A DNA stretch of 64,000 bases from an uncultured Pseudomonadales bacterium. GTDB lineage: Bacteria; Pseudomonadota; Gammaproteobacteria; Pseudomonadales; Porticoccaceae. The stretch covers positions 1 to 64,000 of the forward strand of contig CALSQH010000004.1 in assembly GCA_943788445.1 (NCBI GenBank), written 5' to 3'. Positions 1-11,533 of the stretch are shown in pieces. The position numbers were made by a program, and so were the translations under genes. How positions within the stretch are numbered: the stretch's first letter is position 1; each line of letters opens with the position of its first letter. The notes beneath the pieces are model-generated. The model was given only the letters and a program-made list of their open reading frames with translations, ran no database searches and had not been told where the DNA came from.

Positions 1-54
1 GGTGGTCGGGCCAAACATTTCAGCATAGGCCTGTCTTGAAATTGATCTTGGCAT
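1..54 (-). CDS. ureC: Urease subunit alpha, N-terminal fragment (window edge)
   Basis: The first 54 bases read on the minus strand as the start of urease alpha: ATG at 54 followed by MPRSISRQAYAEMFGPTT, the conserved opening of UreC just before the GDRVRLADT motif. The start lies 3 nt after the ureB stop, the usual tight urease operon spacing. UreC carries the nickel-binding active site that hydrolyses urea to ammonia and carbamate. The rest of the gene lies outside the window. Only 18 residues are visible, but they are diagnostic together with the neighbours. Confidence 0.85.
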   Translation of the reverse strand, partial: MPRSISRQAYAEMFGPTT

Positions 55-57
55 AAT

Positions 58-417
58 TTATTCCTGAGCTGTTTTTAGGGGCTGATCTGAAGGCTGGTTT
101 GAAAGGTGCTCTGCAATGCTGCCCATCACTTTTCCCTGAAATCCAAAAACAACACCAGCGCCTGCAAACTCAACCAATTCAACAGTGCGCTCCTGACCGG
201 GCTCAAAGCGAACCGCTGTGCCAGAGGCGATATTAAGTCGGAAGCCGAGCGTCGGTTGGCGGTCAAAAATTAACGATTCGTTAACTTCAAAAAAATGATA
301 ATGGGAGCCGATCTGTACCGGTCGATCTCCGATATTGGCAACTTTTACCTTGTGTAGATTGCGCCCGGCATTTAATTCAATATCACCAGCTGCAGTTTGT
401 AATTCTCCGGGGATCAT
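58..417 (-). CDS. ureB: Urease subunit beta
   Basis: This is a structural subunit of cytoplasmic urease. It starts with the family opening MIPGEL, and contains the conserved stretches [21 protein letters not shown] and [21 protein letters not shown]. At 119 residues it is slightly longer than the usual 100-106, because of a polar C-terminal tail after residue 100. It lies 12 nt downstream of ureA and 3 nt upstream of ureC, so the subunits are separate genes and not fused as in Helicobacter. It is co-transcribed with ureD and ureA. Confidence 0.95.
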   Translation of the reverse strand: MIPGELQTAAGDIELNAGRNLHKVKVANIGDRPVQIGSHYHFFEVNESLIFDRQPTLGFRLNIASGTAVRFEPGQERTVELVEFAGAGVVFGFQGKVMGSIAEHLSNQPSDQPLKTAQE

Positions 418-429
418 AGAGCCAGTCTC

Positions 430-732
430 CTAGACGATAGGGTTGTGAACGGTGACAAGTTTGGTGCCGTCGGGGAATGTTCCCTCGACCTGCACGTCGT
501 GAATCATTTCTGGAATGCCGTCCATAACATCCTCTGCACTGAGCAGGGTGCGGCCGAAGTCCATCAGTTCGGCAACGGTTCTGCCGTCGCGGGCACCTTC
601 AAGGATAGCGGCACTGATATAGGCAATGGCTTCAGGGTAGTTGAGTTTGAGTCCTCTGGCCTTACGGCGCTCAGCGAGCAGTGCAGCCGTGAATAACATC
701 AACTTATCTTTTTCGCGGGGGGTTAGTTCCAT
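430..732 (-). CDS. ureA: Urease subunit gamma
   Basis: The protein is 100 residues, exactly the family length. It opens with [23 protein letters not shown] and contains the typical [11 protein letters not shown] and [22 protein letters not shown] segments. It is the smallest of the three structural urease subunits and packs around the alpha subunit. It sits between ureD (14 nt upstream) and ureB in a minus-strand operon. Confidence 0.95.
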   Translation of the reverse strand: MELTPREKDKLMLFTAALLAERRKARGLKLNYPEAIAYISAAILEGARDGRTVAELMDFGRTLLSAEDVMDGIPEMIHDVQVEGTFPDGTKLVTVHNPIV

Positions 733-746
733 GATTTATTCTTTAG

Positions 747-1595
747 TTAGGTAGCCCAGATGCGCGGGGAACAGGCCGGCTTGTGCAGCCATTCGGTTCT
801 CAACTCAGTCCACAGCTGGGTAAATATTTCCAGTATGGGCTCTATCTGATTGCCCAATACCCTGACCACCAAGATATCGTCGACCAACGTAAGGCCAATC
901 GGATCTGGGTACTGATGTGAATGCAATATGCGTTCCAACTGATCGCGCTGCTGCTGATTACAGGGGGCGGCAATTAAACTACCCTGCATCGCCATACCGC
1001 GCAGACCGCTGGGTGAGTGAATTAGCGAACTGTCCTCGGTGCAGAGCTGTTCTACTAAACGCAGTTGGCCGTCAATATTGATCTCTGTGCGGCTACTAAT
1101 ATTGCCCGAATGAAAGATTTCGCTGTTGGCAGGGCGTCCAAAACAGTGCACCTCCCAACCGATAAATTTCCCACCTGGTGCAATATTAATCTGCGTGCTC
1201 AAATTCGATTGAGCCTCGGGGAAAAATATATTTTGCTGTGGTAGCCATTCGACAATCGCATCTTCGCAGACCGATATTTTTTGCGACTGGGTGCTCACAA
1301 GATCGGTTTTCGAGCGATAAAACTTTGTCGCGCCGGGGGTGGTGATTAAACAGTGTGAGCCGGTTTCAGCGCGAACCTTGATATCCAGCGTATCGCCACC
1401 AACCACGCCGCCTGGCGGGTGAAGCAGGTAGCTGTGACAGGTATCGTTTTCCGGATAAAAGGGTCGCTGCAGGGTCAGTGGGCCACGCTGTTTTTTCCGC
1501 ACCAAGCAGGTTTTTTCGCGCCGCACTGCATAGTCGAGTTCGAGTTCTGCAAGCCATCCTGACTGAGAATTTTGTGCTGAGCTTATATTGTTCAT
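747..1595 (-). CDS. ureD: Urease accessory protein UreD
   Basis: UreD is the scaffold of the UreD-UreF-UreG complex that loads nickel into the urease apoenzyme. The 282 residues include the typical HPPGGVVGGDTLDI segment (about residues 60-73), TPGATKFYRS, and the WLPQQNIFFPEA block near residue 115. It is the first gene of the visible operon (ureD-ureA-ureB-ureC), an order common in gammaproteobacteria. ureEFG are not visible and would be expected beyond ureC. The 270 nt upstream are AT-rich and gene-free, and probably hold the operon promoter opposite the Bax-like gene. Confidence 0.93.
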   Translation of the reverse strand: MNNISSAQNSQSGWLAELELDYAVRREKTCLVRKKQRGPLTLQRPFYPENDTCHSYLLHPPGGVVGGDTLDIKVRAETGSHCLITTPGATKFYRSKTDLVSTQSQKISVCEDAIVEWLPQQNIFFPEAQSNLSTQINIAPGGKFIGWEVHCFGRPANSEIFHSGNISSRTEINIDGQLRLVEQLCTEDSSLIHSPSGLRGMAMQGSLIAAPCNQQQRDQLERILHSHQYPDPIGLTLVDDILVVRVLGNQIEPILEIFTQLWTELRTEWLHKPACSPRIWAT

Positions 1596-1867
1596 TGTTT
1601 GAATAACCAGAATATTTTAAGTGGAATCTAAAAAATAAATTATCTATTTTTTGAAGACTATCATCAGAAAAAGCATTCGGGTTAGAAAAAAATTAAATAA
1701 TAATTAGAAATTATAAAAGGCCTCAAATTGGTGCAAAAAATAATTTAATGCACTAAAAAAAACATTGAGTGAATGACATGAAAGATAAAAAATTCTCGAA
1801 GAAAATTACGGATTTTTAAGCGTTGCCGAGCTAAAGTATTGAAACTAAATTCTCCGCAGGGTTTCCG

Positions 1868-2602
1868 ATGTTTTCAATGAGACGTGTTTTCAGTTTTTTG
1901 ATTTTTACCGCTGCAATTTTTGCAGTCACCCTTTTAGATCGAAATCCTTTGCCTGATTTTGCTCATTACACTCAGGTGCAGCAGAAGAAAAGTGCATTTT
2001 TTGACTATATGCTGCCCCTAGTTATTCAAAGTAATCAGGTTGTTATAGAGGATCGTAATGAGCTCGAAATGCTGGCCAGCAAAAACGATGATTTTTCTTT
2101 CTTTGAGCGAAGAGCACTTAATAGATTAGCCGATAACTACTTTGTCCATAGAGAGAAGCGCAATGACTTGGAGGTTATTGAGCAACTCTTATTGCGTGTA
2201 GATCCAGTGCCGCCATCACTTGCTTTGGCCCAAGCCGCGATCGAGTCTGCTTGGGGAACCTCGCGCTTTGCAGTGCAGGGGAATAATCTTTTTGGTCAGT
2301 GGTGCTATAAAAAAGGCTGCGGACTTGTGCCTTTGCGGCGCAATTCCGGGAGCCATCATGAGGTGGCAAAATTTGACAGGGTTTCTGAGTCGGTAAAGTC
2401 CTATATTCGAAATATTAACACTCATCGCGCCTATGCTGATTTGCGTGTGAGTCGTGCGCGGCTTCGCAGTGCAGAGAATTCTGCCAGCGGTCATCAGCTG
2501 GCAGAAAACTTAATCGAATATTCAGAGTTACGTGAAAAATATGTGGATGAAGTTCAGGCCGTTATCCGAATTAATAAGTTAACCCAGTACGACAAGCGTT
2601 GA
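1868..2602 (+). CDS. Bax-like glucosaminidase-domain protein
   Basis: This is a predicted peptidoglycan-active N-acetylglucosaminidase of the Bax/FlgJ-like family (244 residues). A hydrophobic N-terminal segment (about residues 6-23) is a signal peptide or anchor. The glucosaminidase core follows at about 115-190, with SLALAQAAIESAWGTSRFA holding the likely catalytic Glu, GNNLFGQWCY, and the YIRNINTHRAYADLR segment. It is monocistronic and convergent with the acetoacetate-CoA ligase, only 16 nt apart. The family assignment is firm; the cellular role is not shown here. Confidence 0.85.
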   Translation: MFSMRRVFSFLIFTAAIFAVTLLDRNPLPDFAHYTQVQQKKSAFFDYMLPLVIQSNQVVIEDRNELEMLASKNDDFSFFERRALNRLADNYFVHREKRNDLEVIEQLLLRVDPVPPSLALAQAAIESAWGTSRFAVQGNNLFGQWCYKKGCGLVPLRRNSGSHHEVAKFDRVSESVKSYIRNINTHRAYADLRVSRARLRSAENSASGHQLAENLIEYSELREKYVDEVQAVIRINKLTQYDKR

Positions 2603-2618
2603 ACTTAAGCTACTGAGC

Positions 2619-4583
<1,965 letters not shown>

Positions 4584-4812
4584 TAAGTCGTCCTAGTAAG
4601 TTGTAATTGCGTCCAATTGCCCGCTTATTATAGCCAATACAATTCAATTTACCCTGAAACAGACGCAGTCGTCGCATAAATGCCCCTTTAGTCTCAAAAG
4701 TGATGAGTTTAGCTGTCCTTGTAGGGTAGTATTTTGATTGTGTAAGGCTCTATATGTTTGTTATTGGAGCGTAATAAAAATAATTATTTTTTACCTTGGG
4801 GGTATATCTATT

Positions 4813-7812
4813 ATGTTTTTGAAAAAAAATGTTCTTTCTAGCAGTATTGCTCTGGCATTAATTAGCGCCAGTGCTCCTGCTTTTGCTAACGATGGCGCGA
4901 TTCAGGAAGTTATTGTCGAAGGCGGTCTTCGTGCTAGTTTGAAGGCCAATATGGAAATCAAACGAGACTCAGTAGGCGTTGTTGATGCTATCACCGCTGA
5001 AGACATGGGTAAGTTTCCGGATACCAACCTTGCAGAATCCCTCCAGCGTATTACTGGTGTATCTATCAGCCGTTCAAACGGTGAAGGTAGCCAGGTAACT
5101 GTTCGTGGTTTTGGTCCAGAGTACAACATGGTTACTCTAAACGGTCGCCAGCTGCCTACTCATAATGGTACTAACAGATCTTTTGATTTTGCTGATCTGG
5201 CTTCCGAAGGCATTTCTGCGGTTGAAGTTTACAAGACTGGTCAGGCAAACGTGCCTACTGGTGGTATCGGTTCTTCAATCAACATTAAGACTTCACGCCC
5301 CCTCGAGAACCCTGGGTTTAAGAGCAGTGTTGGCGTTAAGTTGGTTGCTGATTCATCAGTGACTATTGGTGACGAAGAGCTGACTCCTGAATTCTCAGGT
5401 ATTTTCTCAAATACTTTCCTTAACGATACTCTCGGAATCTCCTTGAGTGGTGTTGCTCAGAACCGTAAGGGCGGTCAGGCTTCTGCCACTGTTGGCGGAT
5501 GGAACACAGGACCTGCTACCACGTCAGAATGGACACGCAGAATTTCTGAAGATGGTCACCTGAATATTGAAAACCTTCCCGAAGGTACACTGCTATCCAA
5601 GCCTCAGAGCATGGCTTACAGTCTTTCAAACTTTGAATCAGATCGCGTTAACGGCATGTTGAATTTGCAGTGGGCGCCGACTGAAACAATTACAGCAACC
5701 CTTGATTACATTTACAGTTCAATGATTGTTGAGAGCCGTTACAACGATTTGGCTTCTTGGTTTAACGGTGGTAACAGAGACCGTGCCTCAAGCTGGAATA
5801 CTGTTATTGACGGTAACGCTACTCCCTTGTTTTACACCGAAGAGGAAAAGGCTACTACTGACTTTACCAATGGCGTTGGTTACAGCAAAGACCGCAACAA
5901 GTCTAATTCAGCCGGTCTTAACGTTGAATGGCAGGCCGCGGATAACCTAGTTCTTGAACTTGATTATCACGATTCGGGCGCCATCAGATCAAGCATGGAT
6001 CCGCGCTCTGGTTCGATTACCATGGCGAGCTTTAACCGTCGCGAAACCACTGCTCGTTTCGGTGGTGAGATGGGTATTCTAGATCTCGACCTAGGTACAT
6101 TGGAAGATGGTTCAGAACGTCCTCTCTATAAAGAAGATATGATTATCACGGGCAGCCAGTTTGGTAATGATCAGTCAGATATGCAGATTGAAGCCACTCG
6201 CTTAGCCGGTACTTTTGACTTCTCCGACTCTACAAGTGTCGATTTTGGCGTTGAGCTGAATGAAGTCAGCAACCGTTCGGTTGGTGCACTGGTTGAGAGT
6301 GGCACCTGGGGTGGTATTACTGATATCACTGGTGATCTGGTTGATGTTTTGGATCGACGATCTATTGCCGGTCAGTTTGATCAGGTTGCAAACTCCGGTG
6401 ATGAGCGTCTGCAGGCAGAGTTCTTTACCACTAGCCTCGAAGATCTTATTCATATTGCTGAAACGAATATTGCTTCAGGTCGCTACACGCCGAACCCTAA
6501 CCAGCAGAGCACTTTTGGTGAATGTGGAACGGCTTATTGTGATATTCAGGGCAAAGATGTTCCCTGGGACTCAGATCTACAGACTACAGAAGAGACAAAG
6601 GTTGCTTACTTCCAGTTAAACCACGCGACAGAATATGACGCTATGCCGATTAATATTCGTGCTGGTTTGCGCTACGAAGAGACCGAAGTCGCTTCTGCCG
6701 GTGTTGTTCCCAAGTATGAAGGTGTTACTTGGACCAATGCGGCTAACGAATTTATGATCAGTGCGTCAGAGCCACAGAATGTTGATGATGTTGGTGCCTA
6801 TGATCTATTGTTACCCAATCTGGATTTCGATATCTCGGTAACGGACGATATGGTTCTGCGTGCCTCGGTGAGCAAAACAGTTACACGTCCAAACTATGGA
6901 CAGATTAAAGGTGGAACTACCCTTGGTGGCCTGAGTTTCAAAGGTCTGCAGGGTACTGGCGGAACAGAAGCCAGTGGTGGTAACCCAGGTCTTGAGCCAA
7001 TTGAGTCAACCAACTACGATCTCTCTGCTGAGTGGTACTACGGTGAAGAGAGCTATGTTTCTATTGGTTACTTCAAGAAAGACGTAAAGAACTTTATTGC
7101 TGCCGGTGAAGAGCGTCAGTCTGAGCGTTGGAACCTTCCACACCCAGCACTAGGTGATTTTTGGCTGCAGGCTGTAACAGATGCGGCAGTTGATGGTGCA
7201 ACCACAGAAGCTGAAGTATTTGACTGGATCAGAGACAATCGAGCGCCTTCGCCAGAGTGGAGTCTGAATGGTGATCAGGTAACGATTAATGGTGTTGATG
7301 GTGATCCGCTGGTGCCAGTTGATGTTAAAACTGACGTCAACATGAACGACGCACGAGTAGATGGTTGGGAATTTGCTGTTCAGCACAACTTCGCTGATAC
7401 CGGTTACGGCATGATTGTTAACTACACAATGGCTAATGCCAATGTCAGTTACGACAACACGTTCACTAGTGGTGCACAGTTTGTTATTAATGGTCTAAGT
7501 GACTCAGCTAACTTTATTGCGTTCTACGATCAAGATGGACTGCAGGCGCGAGTAGCTTACAACTGGAGAGATGATTTCCTCGCCGGTATTGGCCAGCCAC
7601 AGGGTACCTTTACTAACCCAACTAACGTTCGTGCCTATGGTCAGTGGGACTTTAATGTCAGCTACGAATACGATGATAACTTCACCGTATTTGTTGAAGG
7701 CATCAACGTCACTGAGTCAGTGCCTAGAAACTATGGCCGTATCGACAGCCAGGTACTGGGTGTTTACCAGGGTGGCGCACGTTACAACTTCGGTGCTCGC
7801 TTTAAGTTCTAA
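4813..7812 (+). CDS. TonB-dependent receptor (Xanthomonas/Caulobacter type)
   Basis: This is an outer-membrane beta-barrel transporter for large substrates, energised by TonB. I chose ATG 4813 over a TTG 75 nt upstream: a GGGGG tract precedes it, and the protein then begins with a clean signal peptide ending at APAFA (about residue 25). The plug domain (about 40-160) has EDMGKFPDTNLAESLQRITGV and GQANVPTGGIGSSINIKTSRP. The barrel ends in the outer-membrane signature ARFKF with a terminal Phe. The length (999 residues) and plug motifs fit the TIGR01782-like group often used for carbohydrates. A strong terminator follows. The downstream halogenase/SapC/cupin genes suggest a shared uptake and modification locus. 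Confidence 0.92.
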   Translation: MFLKKNVLSSSIALALISASAPAFANDGAIQEVIVEGGLRASLKANMEIKRDSVGVVDAITAEDMGKFPDTNLAESLQRITGVSISRSNGEGSQVTVRGFGPEYNMVTLNGRQLPTHNGTNRSFDFADLASEGISAVEVYKTGQANVPTGGIGSSINIKTSRPLENPGFKSSVGVKLVADSSVTIGDEELTPEFSGIFSNTFLNDTLGISLSGVAQNRKGGQASATVGGWNTGPATTSEWTRRISEDGHLNIENLPEGTLLSKPQSMAYSLSNFESDRVNGMLNLQWAPTETITATLDYIYSSMIVESRYNDLASWFNGGNRDRASSWNTVIDGNATPLFYTEEEKATTDFTNGVGYSKDRNKSNSAGLNVEWQAADNLVLELDYHDSGAIRSSMDPRSGSITMASFNRRETTARFGGEMGILDLDLGTLEDGSERPLYKEDMIITGSQFGNDQSDMQIEATRLAGTFDFSDSTSVDFGVELNEVSNRSVGALVESGTWGGITDITGDLVDVLDRRSIAGQFDQVANSGDERLQAEFFTTSLEDLIHIAETNIASGRYTPNPNQQSTFGECGTAYCDIQGKDVPWDSDLQTTEETKVAYFQLNHATEYDAMPINIRAGLRYEETEVASAGVVPKYEGVTWTNAANEFMISASEPQNVDDVGAYDLLLPNLDFDISVTDDMVLRASVSKTVTRPNYGQIKGGTTLGGLSFKGLQGTGGTEASGGNPGLEPIESTNYDLSAEWYYGEESYVSIGYFKKDVKNFIAAGEERQSERWNLPHPALGDFWLQAVTDAAVDGATTEAEVFDWIRDNRAPSPEWSLNGDQVTINGVDGDPLVPVDVKTDVNMNDARVDGWEFAVQHNFADTGYGMIVNYTMANANVSYDNTFTSGAQFVINGLSDSANFIAFYDQDGLQARVAYNWRDDFLAGIGQPQGTFTNPTNVRAYGQWDFNVSYEYDDNFTVFVEGINVTESVPRNYGRIDSQVLGVYQGGARYNFGARFKF

Positions 7813-7858
7813 GTTAGCCTTGAACAGGTAACACAAAGTAAAGAGTAAGATGAAACCC

Positions 7859-7886
7859 GAAGCCGCTTAACTTGTTAAGCGGCTTC
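7859..7886 (+). terminator. Rho-independent terminator after the TonB-dependent receptor
   Basis: A perfect 13-bp inverted repeat (GAAGCCGCTTAAC, 2-nt loop, GTTAAGCGGCTTC) begins 46 nt after the receptor stop and is followed by TTTCTTT. It should end the receptor transcript, so the halogenase cluster downstream likely has its own promoter within 7887-8072. Confidence 0.9.
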
Positions 7887-8072
7887 TTTCTTTAAGTAAT
7901 TTGGAAAAAGCTTAGCAGCTCTCAATCCGCGATGATTGATGCTGATTAAAGATTGTAGCTACGGAATCTTCGCGCTATCCTAGGATCAAAGAATCTATAC
8001 AAGACTGCTCTCAAGTAGCCGTAATACCTGATAAAAAGTCTAATAAAAGACATAACAAAATAGCTGATACAA

Positions 8073-9662
8073 ATGAGTAAACAAATAAGTCGACTTGTGA
8101 TTGTGGGCGGGGGAACTGCCGGCTGGTTATCAGCTGGTGTAATCGCTGCCGAGCACGCTATTTCCCAAAATGCTAATCAAGAGCACGGTGACCAGCAGGA
8201 CAATCATTTCCAGTTAACGCTTATCGAGTCTCCAGATATTAAAACCATCGGCGTTGGCGAGGGCACCTGGCCATCCATGCGCACCACCTTGAACAAGATG
8301 GGCCTGTCGGAAACCGATTTTATTCGTGAATGCACTGCCAGCTTTAAGCAGGGCACTGAATTTTCCGGTTGGACAACCGGTGATAACGACAACTACACCC
8401 ATCCCTTCACTGCGCCTCAGAGCTACAACGAGACCAATCTGGCACCCCACTGGCAGGCATTAAACGGCAGACCCAGATTTGATCAGGCGGTATCCCAGCA
8501 GAGTGCACTATTCGCCGATTCACGAGCACCAAAGCAGATCACAACCCCAGAATACGCCGGCACGGTTAACTACGGTTATCACCTAGATGCGGGCAAATTT
8601 GCCGAGTTTTTACGCAAACACTGTGTCGAGAAATTGGGGGTAAAACATATAAAAGCCAATGTAACTGCAGTGAACTCCGCTAAAAATGGCGATATTGCAT
8701 CGGTTACTACTGATTCCAGCGGTGATATTGATGGGGATCTGTTTATCGACTGCAGTGGCTTCAAAGCCCTGCTACTGGGTGAACATTACAAAATACCCCT
8801 GCGCAGTAAAAAACAGTTTCTGTTTAACGATACAGCACTGGCTGTGCAGGTTCCCTATACCAATCCCGATGATCCGATTGCTTCCTGTACGCTATCCACG
8901 GCACAGACCGCTGGCTGGATCTGGGATATTGGCCTGCCTTCGCGACGCGGAACCGGCCATGTCTATTCCAGCGCCCATAATAGCCAAGAGAATGCCACCG
9001 CCGAACTGCTGCGTTATATAGAGCGCACCGCGGGGGCACAGGCAGCCGCTGCCGCGGAACCACGAAAAATTAATTTTGATCCCGGCCATCGCGCCGAATT
9101 TTGGCATAAAAACTGTGTTGCCATCGGAATGTCCGCCGGATTTATTGAGCCTTTAGAAGCATCAGCACTTATTCTGGTCGAGCTTTCATCAAATATGATT
9201 GCCGAACAGCTACCGGCTAACCGCGAGATGATGGACATAGTTGCCAAGCGATTTAACGACAAGTTTTTATATCGCTGGGACCGCATTATCGATTTCCTCA
9301 AGCTTCACTATATTTTAAATCGTCGTCACGATCAGTACTGGCGCGATCATCTCGATCCATCGACTATCCCCGACAGTCTACAAGAGCTTATCGCCCTGTG
9401 GAAATATCAGGGGCCCTGGCATCGGGATACCAACCATATTGATGAGATGTTTCCCTCGGCAAGTTTTCAGTATGTGCTCTACGGTATGAACTTTGAAACT
9501 GAGCCGAGCACAACCACTCGTCGTTCCGATCAGGTGGGTCGAGAAGCGGCCACAGCGCTGTTCCAGAAAAACGCGAAACAGCGACTGGAACTACAGGCGG
9601 CAATGCCCACCAATCGCCAGCTAATTGAAAAAATTAATACCTATGGGCTACAAAAAATATAG
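8073..9662 (+). CDS. Tryptophan-halogenase-family flavoprotein (first copy)
   Basis: This belongs to the flavin-dependent halogenase superfamily (PrnA/RebH fold), 529 residues. It has the FAD Rossmann motif VGGGTAGW (residues 11-18) and a variant VGVGE loop reading GVGEGTWP (60-67). Lys92 in ASFKQGTEF matches the catalytic Lys79 of PrnA, and FIEPLEAS contains the Glu matching Glu346. The signature WxWxIP is altered to WIWDIGLP. Neighbours are SapC, a cupin-like protein and a second halogenase. The true substrate is unknown: homologues in TonB-receptor loci are annotated by similarity only, so halogenation of tryptophan should not be assumed. Confidence 0.85.
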   Translation: MSKQISRLVIVGGGTAGWLSAGVIAAEHAISQNANQEHGDQQDNHFQLTLIESPDIKTIGVGEGTWPSMRTTLNKMGLSETDFIRECTASFKQGTEFSGWTTGDNDNYTHPFTAPQSYNETNLAPHWQALNGRPRFDQAVSQQSALFADSRAPKQITTPEYAGTVNYGYHLDAGKFAEFLRKHCVEKLGVKHIKANVTAVNSAKNGDIASVTTDSSGDIDGDLFIDCSGFKALLLGEHYKIPLRSKKQFLFNDTALAVQVPYTNPDDPIASCTLSTAQTAGWIWDIGLPSRRGTGHVYSSAHNSQENATAELLRYIERTAGAQAAAAAEPRKINFDPGHRAEFWHKNCVAIGMSAGFIEPLEASALILVELSSNMIAEQLPANREMMDIVAKRFNDKFLYRWDRIIDFLKLHYILNRRHDQYWRDHLDPSTIPDSLQELIALWKYQGPWHRDTNHIDEMFPSASFQYVLYGMNFETEPSTTTRRSDQVGREAATALFQKNAKQRLELQAAMPTNRQLIEKINTYGLQKI

Positions 9663-9715
9663 CCTAATGGCGATGAATAATAATTATTTAAAGTATATAT
9701 ATTAAGGGTTACAGC

Positions 9716-10453
9716 ATGAGTAAATATTCACTTCTTAGTCAGTCTGAACACGCCAAGCTAAGAGTTATCACCGAGCGTGGCGCCGCCTATGGCGACAACC
9801 AGATGCACGCCATGACATTCCCCTTTGAGTTTAGGGATATCGAATCTAACTACCCGATCTTCTTCGGTAAAGAGGGCGAATCTGGACAATTTTATCCATT
9901 GGCGCTATTTGGTTTTCAGCGCGAAGAAAATCTCTACCTGAATGGTAATCATTGGGATGCCACCTATATCCCCCTGATGGTTAAGAGAAACCCTTTTCTG
10001 ATTGGTTTTCAGCAATCACCAGATGTAGAGAACGGTGAAAAGAGGCCAGTGGTTTCTATCAATACGGAAAGTCCGCGAATAAGCGAAACTGAAACTGAAG
10101 CTAAAAGCGAAGCCCTGTTTAACGATGACGGCGAGCCCAGCGAATACCTGCAGAAGTCGATGCAAAATTTGCAGACTATTCACCGTGGTCACGAGCAGAA
10201 CAAACTGTTTATTGCCGCGCTGCTAGAGAACGATTTACTCGAAGGTTTTAACCTCGACATTACCCTAAAGGACAGTTCCAATAACCGCTTAGAGGGTTTC
10301 TACACCATCAATGAAGAAAAGCTCGCCGCTCTTCAGCCCGAGGTGCTCGGCAAATTTCATGAACAGGGTTTCTTGCAGGCGATCTATATGGCGGTCGCCT
10401 CGGTTTCACGCGTTAGCGCCTTGATCGCTAAGAAAAATGCCAGTCTCGACTAA
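9716..10453 (+). CDS. SapC-family protein
   Basis: The protein is 245 residues and resembles the SapC family. It opens after about 25 residues with MHAMTFPFEFRDIESNYPIFF, followed by FYPLALFGFQREENLYLN and WDATYIPLMVKRNPFLIGF, all typical. The family was named after a Campylobacter S-layer locus protein, but its biochemical role is not established. It lies 53 nt after the first halogenase and 34 nt before the cupin-like gene on the same strand, so an operon is likely. No signal peptide or membrane segment is visible. Confidence 0.85.
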   Translation: MSKYSLLSQSEHAKLRVITERGAAYGDNQMHAMTFPFEFRDIESNYPIFFGKEGESGQFYPLALFGFQREENLYLNGNHWDATYIPLMVKRNPFLIGFQQSPDVENGEKRPVVSINTESPRISETETEAKSEALFNDDGEPSEYLQKSMQNLQTIHRGHEQNKLFIAALLENDLLEGFNLDITLKDSSNNRLEGFYTINEEKLAALQPEVLGKFHEQGFLQAIYMAVASVSRVSALIAKKNASLD

Positions 10454-10487
10454 CCCTTCTGAATAATTACTGATGAGTGATTGAATA

Positions 10488-11087
10488 TTGCTAGAGATTA
10501 ATCGCCAAGTGAGAGAAGTCACAGGCTGTCGACCAGACAGCCTCAGCGACGATATTCTCAATTCAAAAGAGCCTCTGGTGCTGCGTGGCCTGACTACCGA
10601 CTGGCCGCTGGTTAAAGCCGCAGTGCAATCCTCTGAGCAGGCTGAGTCGTATATTTTACAATACGACAGTGGTCAGCAGCTGACGGCCTACCGAGGGGAG
10701 CCTGAAATTGATGGGCGAGTTTTTTACAACGACGATTTAACTGGTTTTAATTTCGACAGAATTCGATTGCCACTCACCGAAGTGTTTGAAAATCTTCGCC
10801 AATACAGCAGTCAAGCGCAGCCGCCGAGCCTCTATGTGGGTTCGACTATGGTCGACAATTGGCTGCCAGGCTTTCGAGATAACAACGATTTGGTCTTAGA
10901 GGGTCATGATCCTCTGGTCAGTATCTGGATTGGCAACCGCAGCCGAATAGCGGCCCATTATGATTTTCCAACCAATATTGCCTGTTCAGTGGCAGGGCGC
11001 AGACGCTTTACCCTGTTTCCCCCAGAGCAGCTTGAGAATCTTGTATGTAGGCCCGATAGACTTTACCCCAGCGGGGCAGTCTATTAG
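10488..11087 (+). CDS. Cupin-like/JmjC-type dioxygenase, N-terminal fragment (frameshifted)
   Basis: This is the N-terminal part of a cupin_8/JmjC-like protein, probably an Fe(II)/2-oxoglutarate enzyme. Metal-binding HxD is visible as AAHYDFPTNIA, followed by the family motif AGRRRFTLFPPEQL. It starts at a TTG (10488); an ATG 15 nt upstream in the same frame is closed by a TGA. The frame breaks near 11044: deleting one G there continues the protein into the next fragment in perfect agreement with the paralogue at 13032-14030. The remaining residues of this reading (VCRPDRLYPSGAVY) are out-of-frame nonsense. Confidence 0.75.
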   Translation: MLEINRQVREVTGCRPDSLSDDILNSKEPLVLRGLTTDWPLVKAAVQSSEQAESYILQYDSGQQLTAYRGEPEIDGRVFYNDDLTGFNFDRIRLPLTEVFENLRQYSSQAQPPSLYVGSTMVDNWLPGFRDNNDLVLEGHDPLVSIWIGNRSRIAAHYDFPTNIACSVAGRRRFTLFPPEQLENLVCRPDRLYPSGAVY

Positions 11088-11436
11088 CCTGGTCGACTTT
11101 GCCAAGCCCGATTTCGAAGCCTACCCGAAATTTCGCCAGGCACTAGAAGCGGCCCAGGTGGTCGAGCTGGAACCCGGCGATGCCATCCTTATCCCCAGTA
11201 TGTGGTGGCACCATGTAGAGTCGCTGGATGATATGAATATTTTGATCAACTACTGGTGGCGCAATACGCCCGCTTATATGGGCTCGCCGGTAAATGTTTT
11301 ACAGCACGCGATTATGGGTATTCGTGATCTTCCCCCAGAGCAGCGCGACGCCTGGAGAGAGATTTTTGATCACTATGTATTTAATGCTGACGAGAGAATT
11401 ATCAGCATATGCCGGAACAGGCACGAGGGGTTTTAA
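11043..11436 (+). CDS. Cupin-like/JmjC-type dioxygenase, C-terminal fragment (frameshifted)
   Basis: This continues the gene starting at 10488 in another frame. It reads YVGPIDFTPAGQSISLVDF, then EPGDAILIPSMWWHHVESL with the distal metal His, then ILINYWW, matching the intact paralogue at 13032-14030 step by step. A second break near 11400 is apparent: the last 30 residues of the paralogue are matched in a third frame that reads HMPEQARGVLNPLDETVARQ and stops at 11501. So the original gene probably spanned 10488-11501. Two breaks in one gene mean either sequence error or a real pseudogene. Confidence 0.7.
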
Positions 11437-11533
11437 ACCCCTTGGATGAGACCGTGGCCAGACAGATTCACAAGCTATTGTTAAGTAAATTTAAGCGTTA
11501 GCTTTTATTGTAGAGAGTATCGGAGAGACTATT

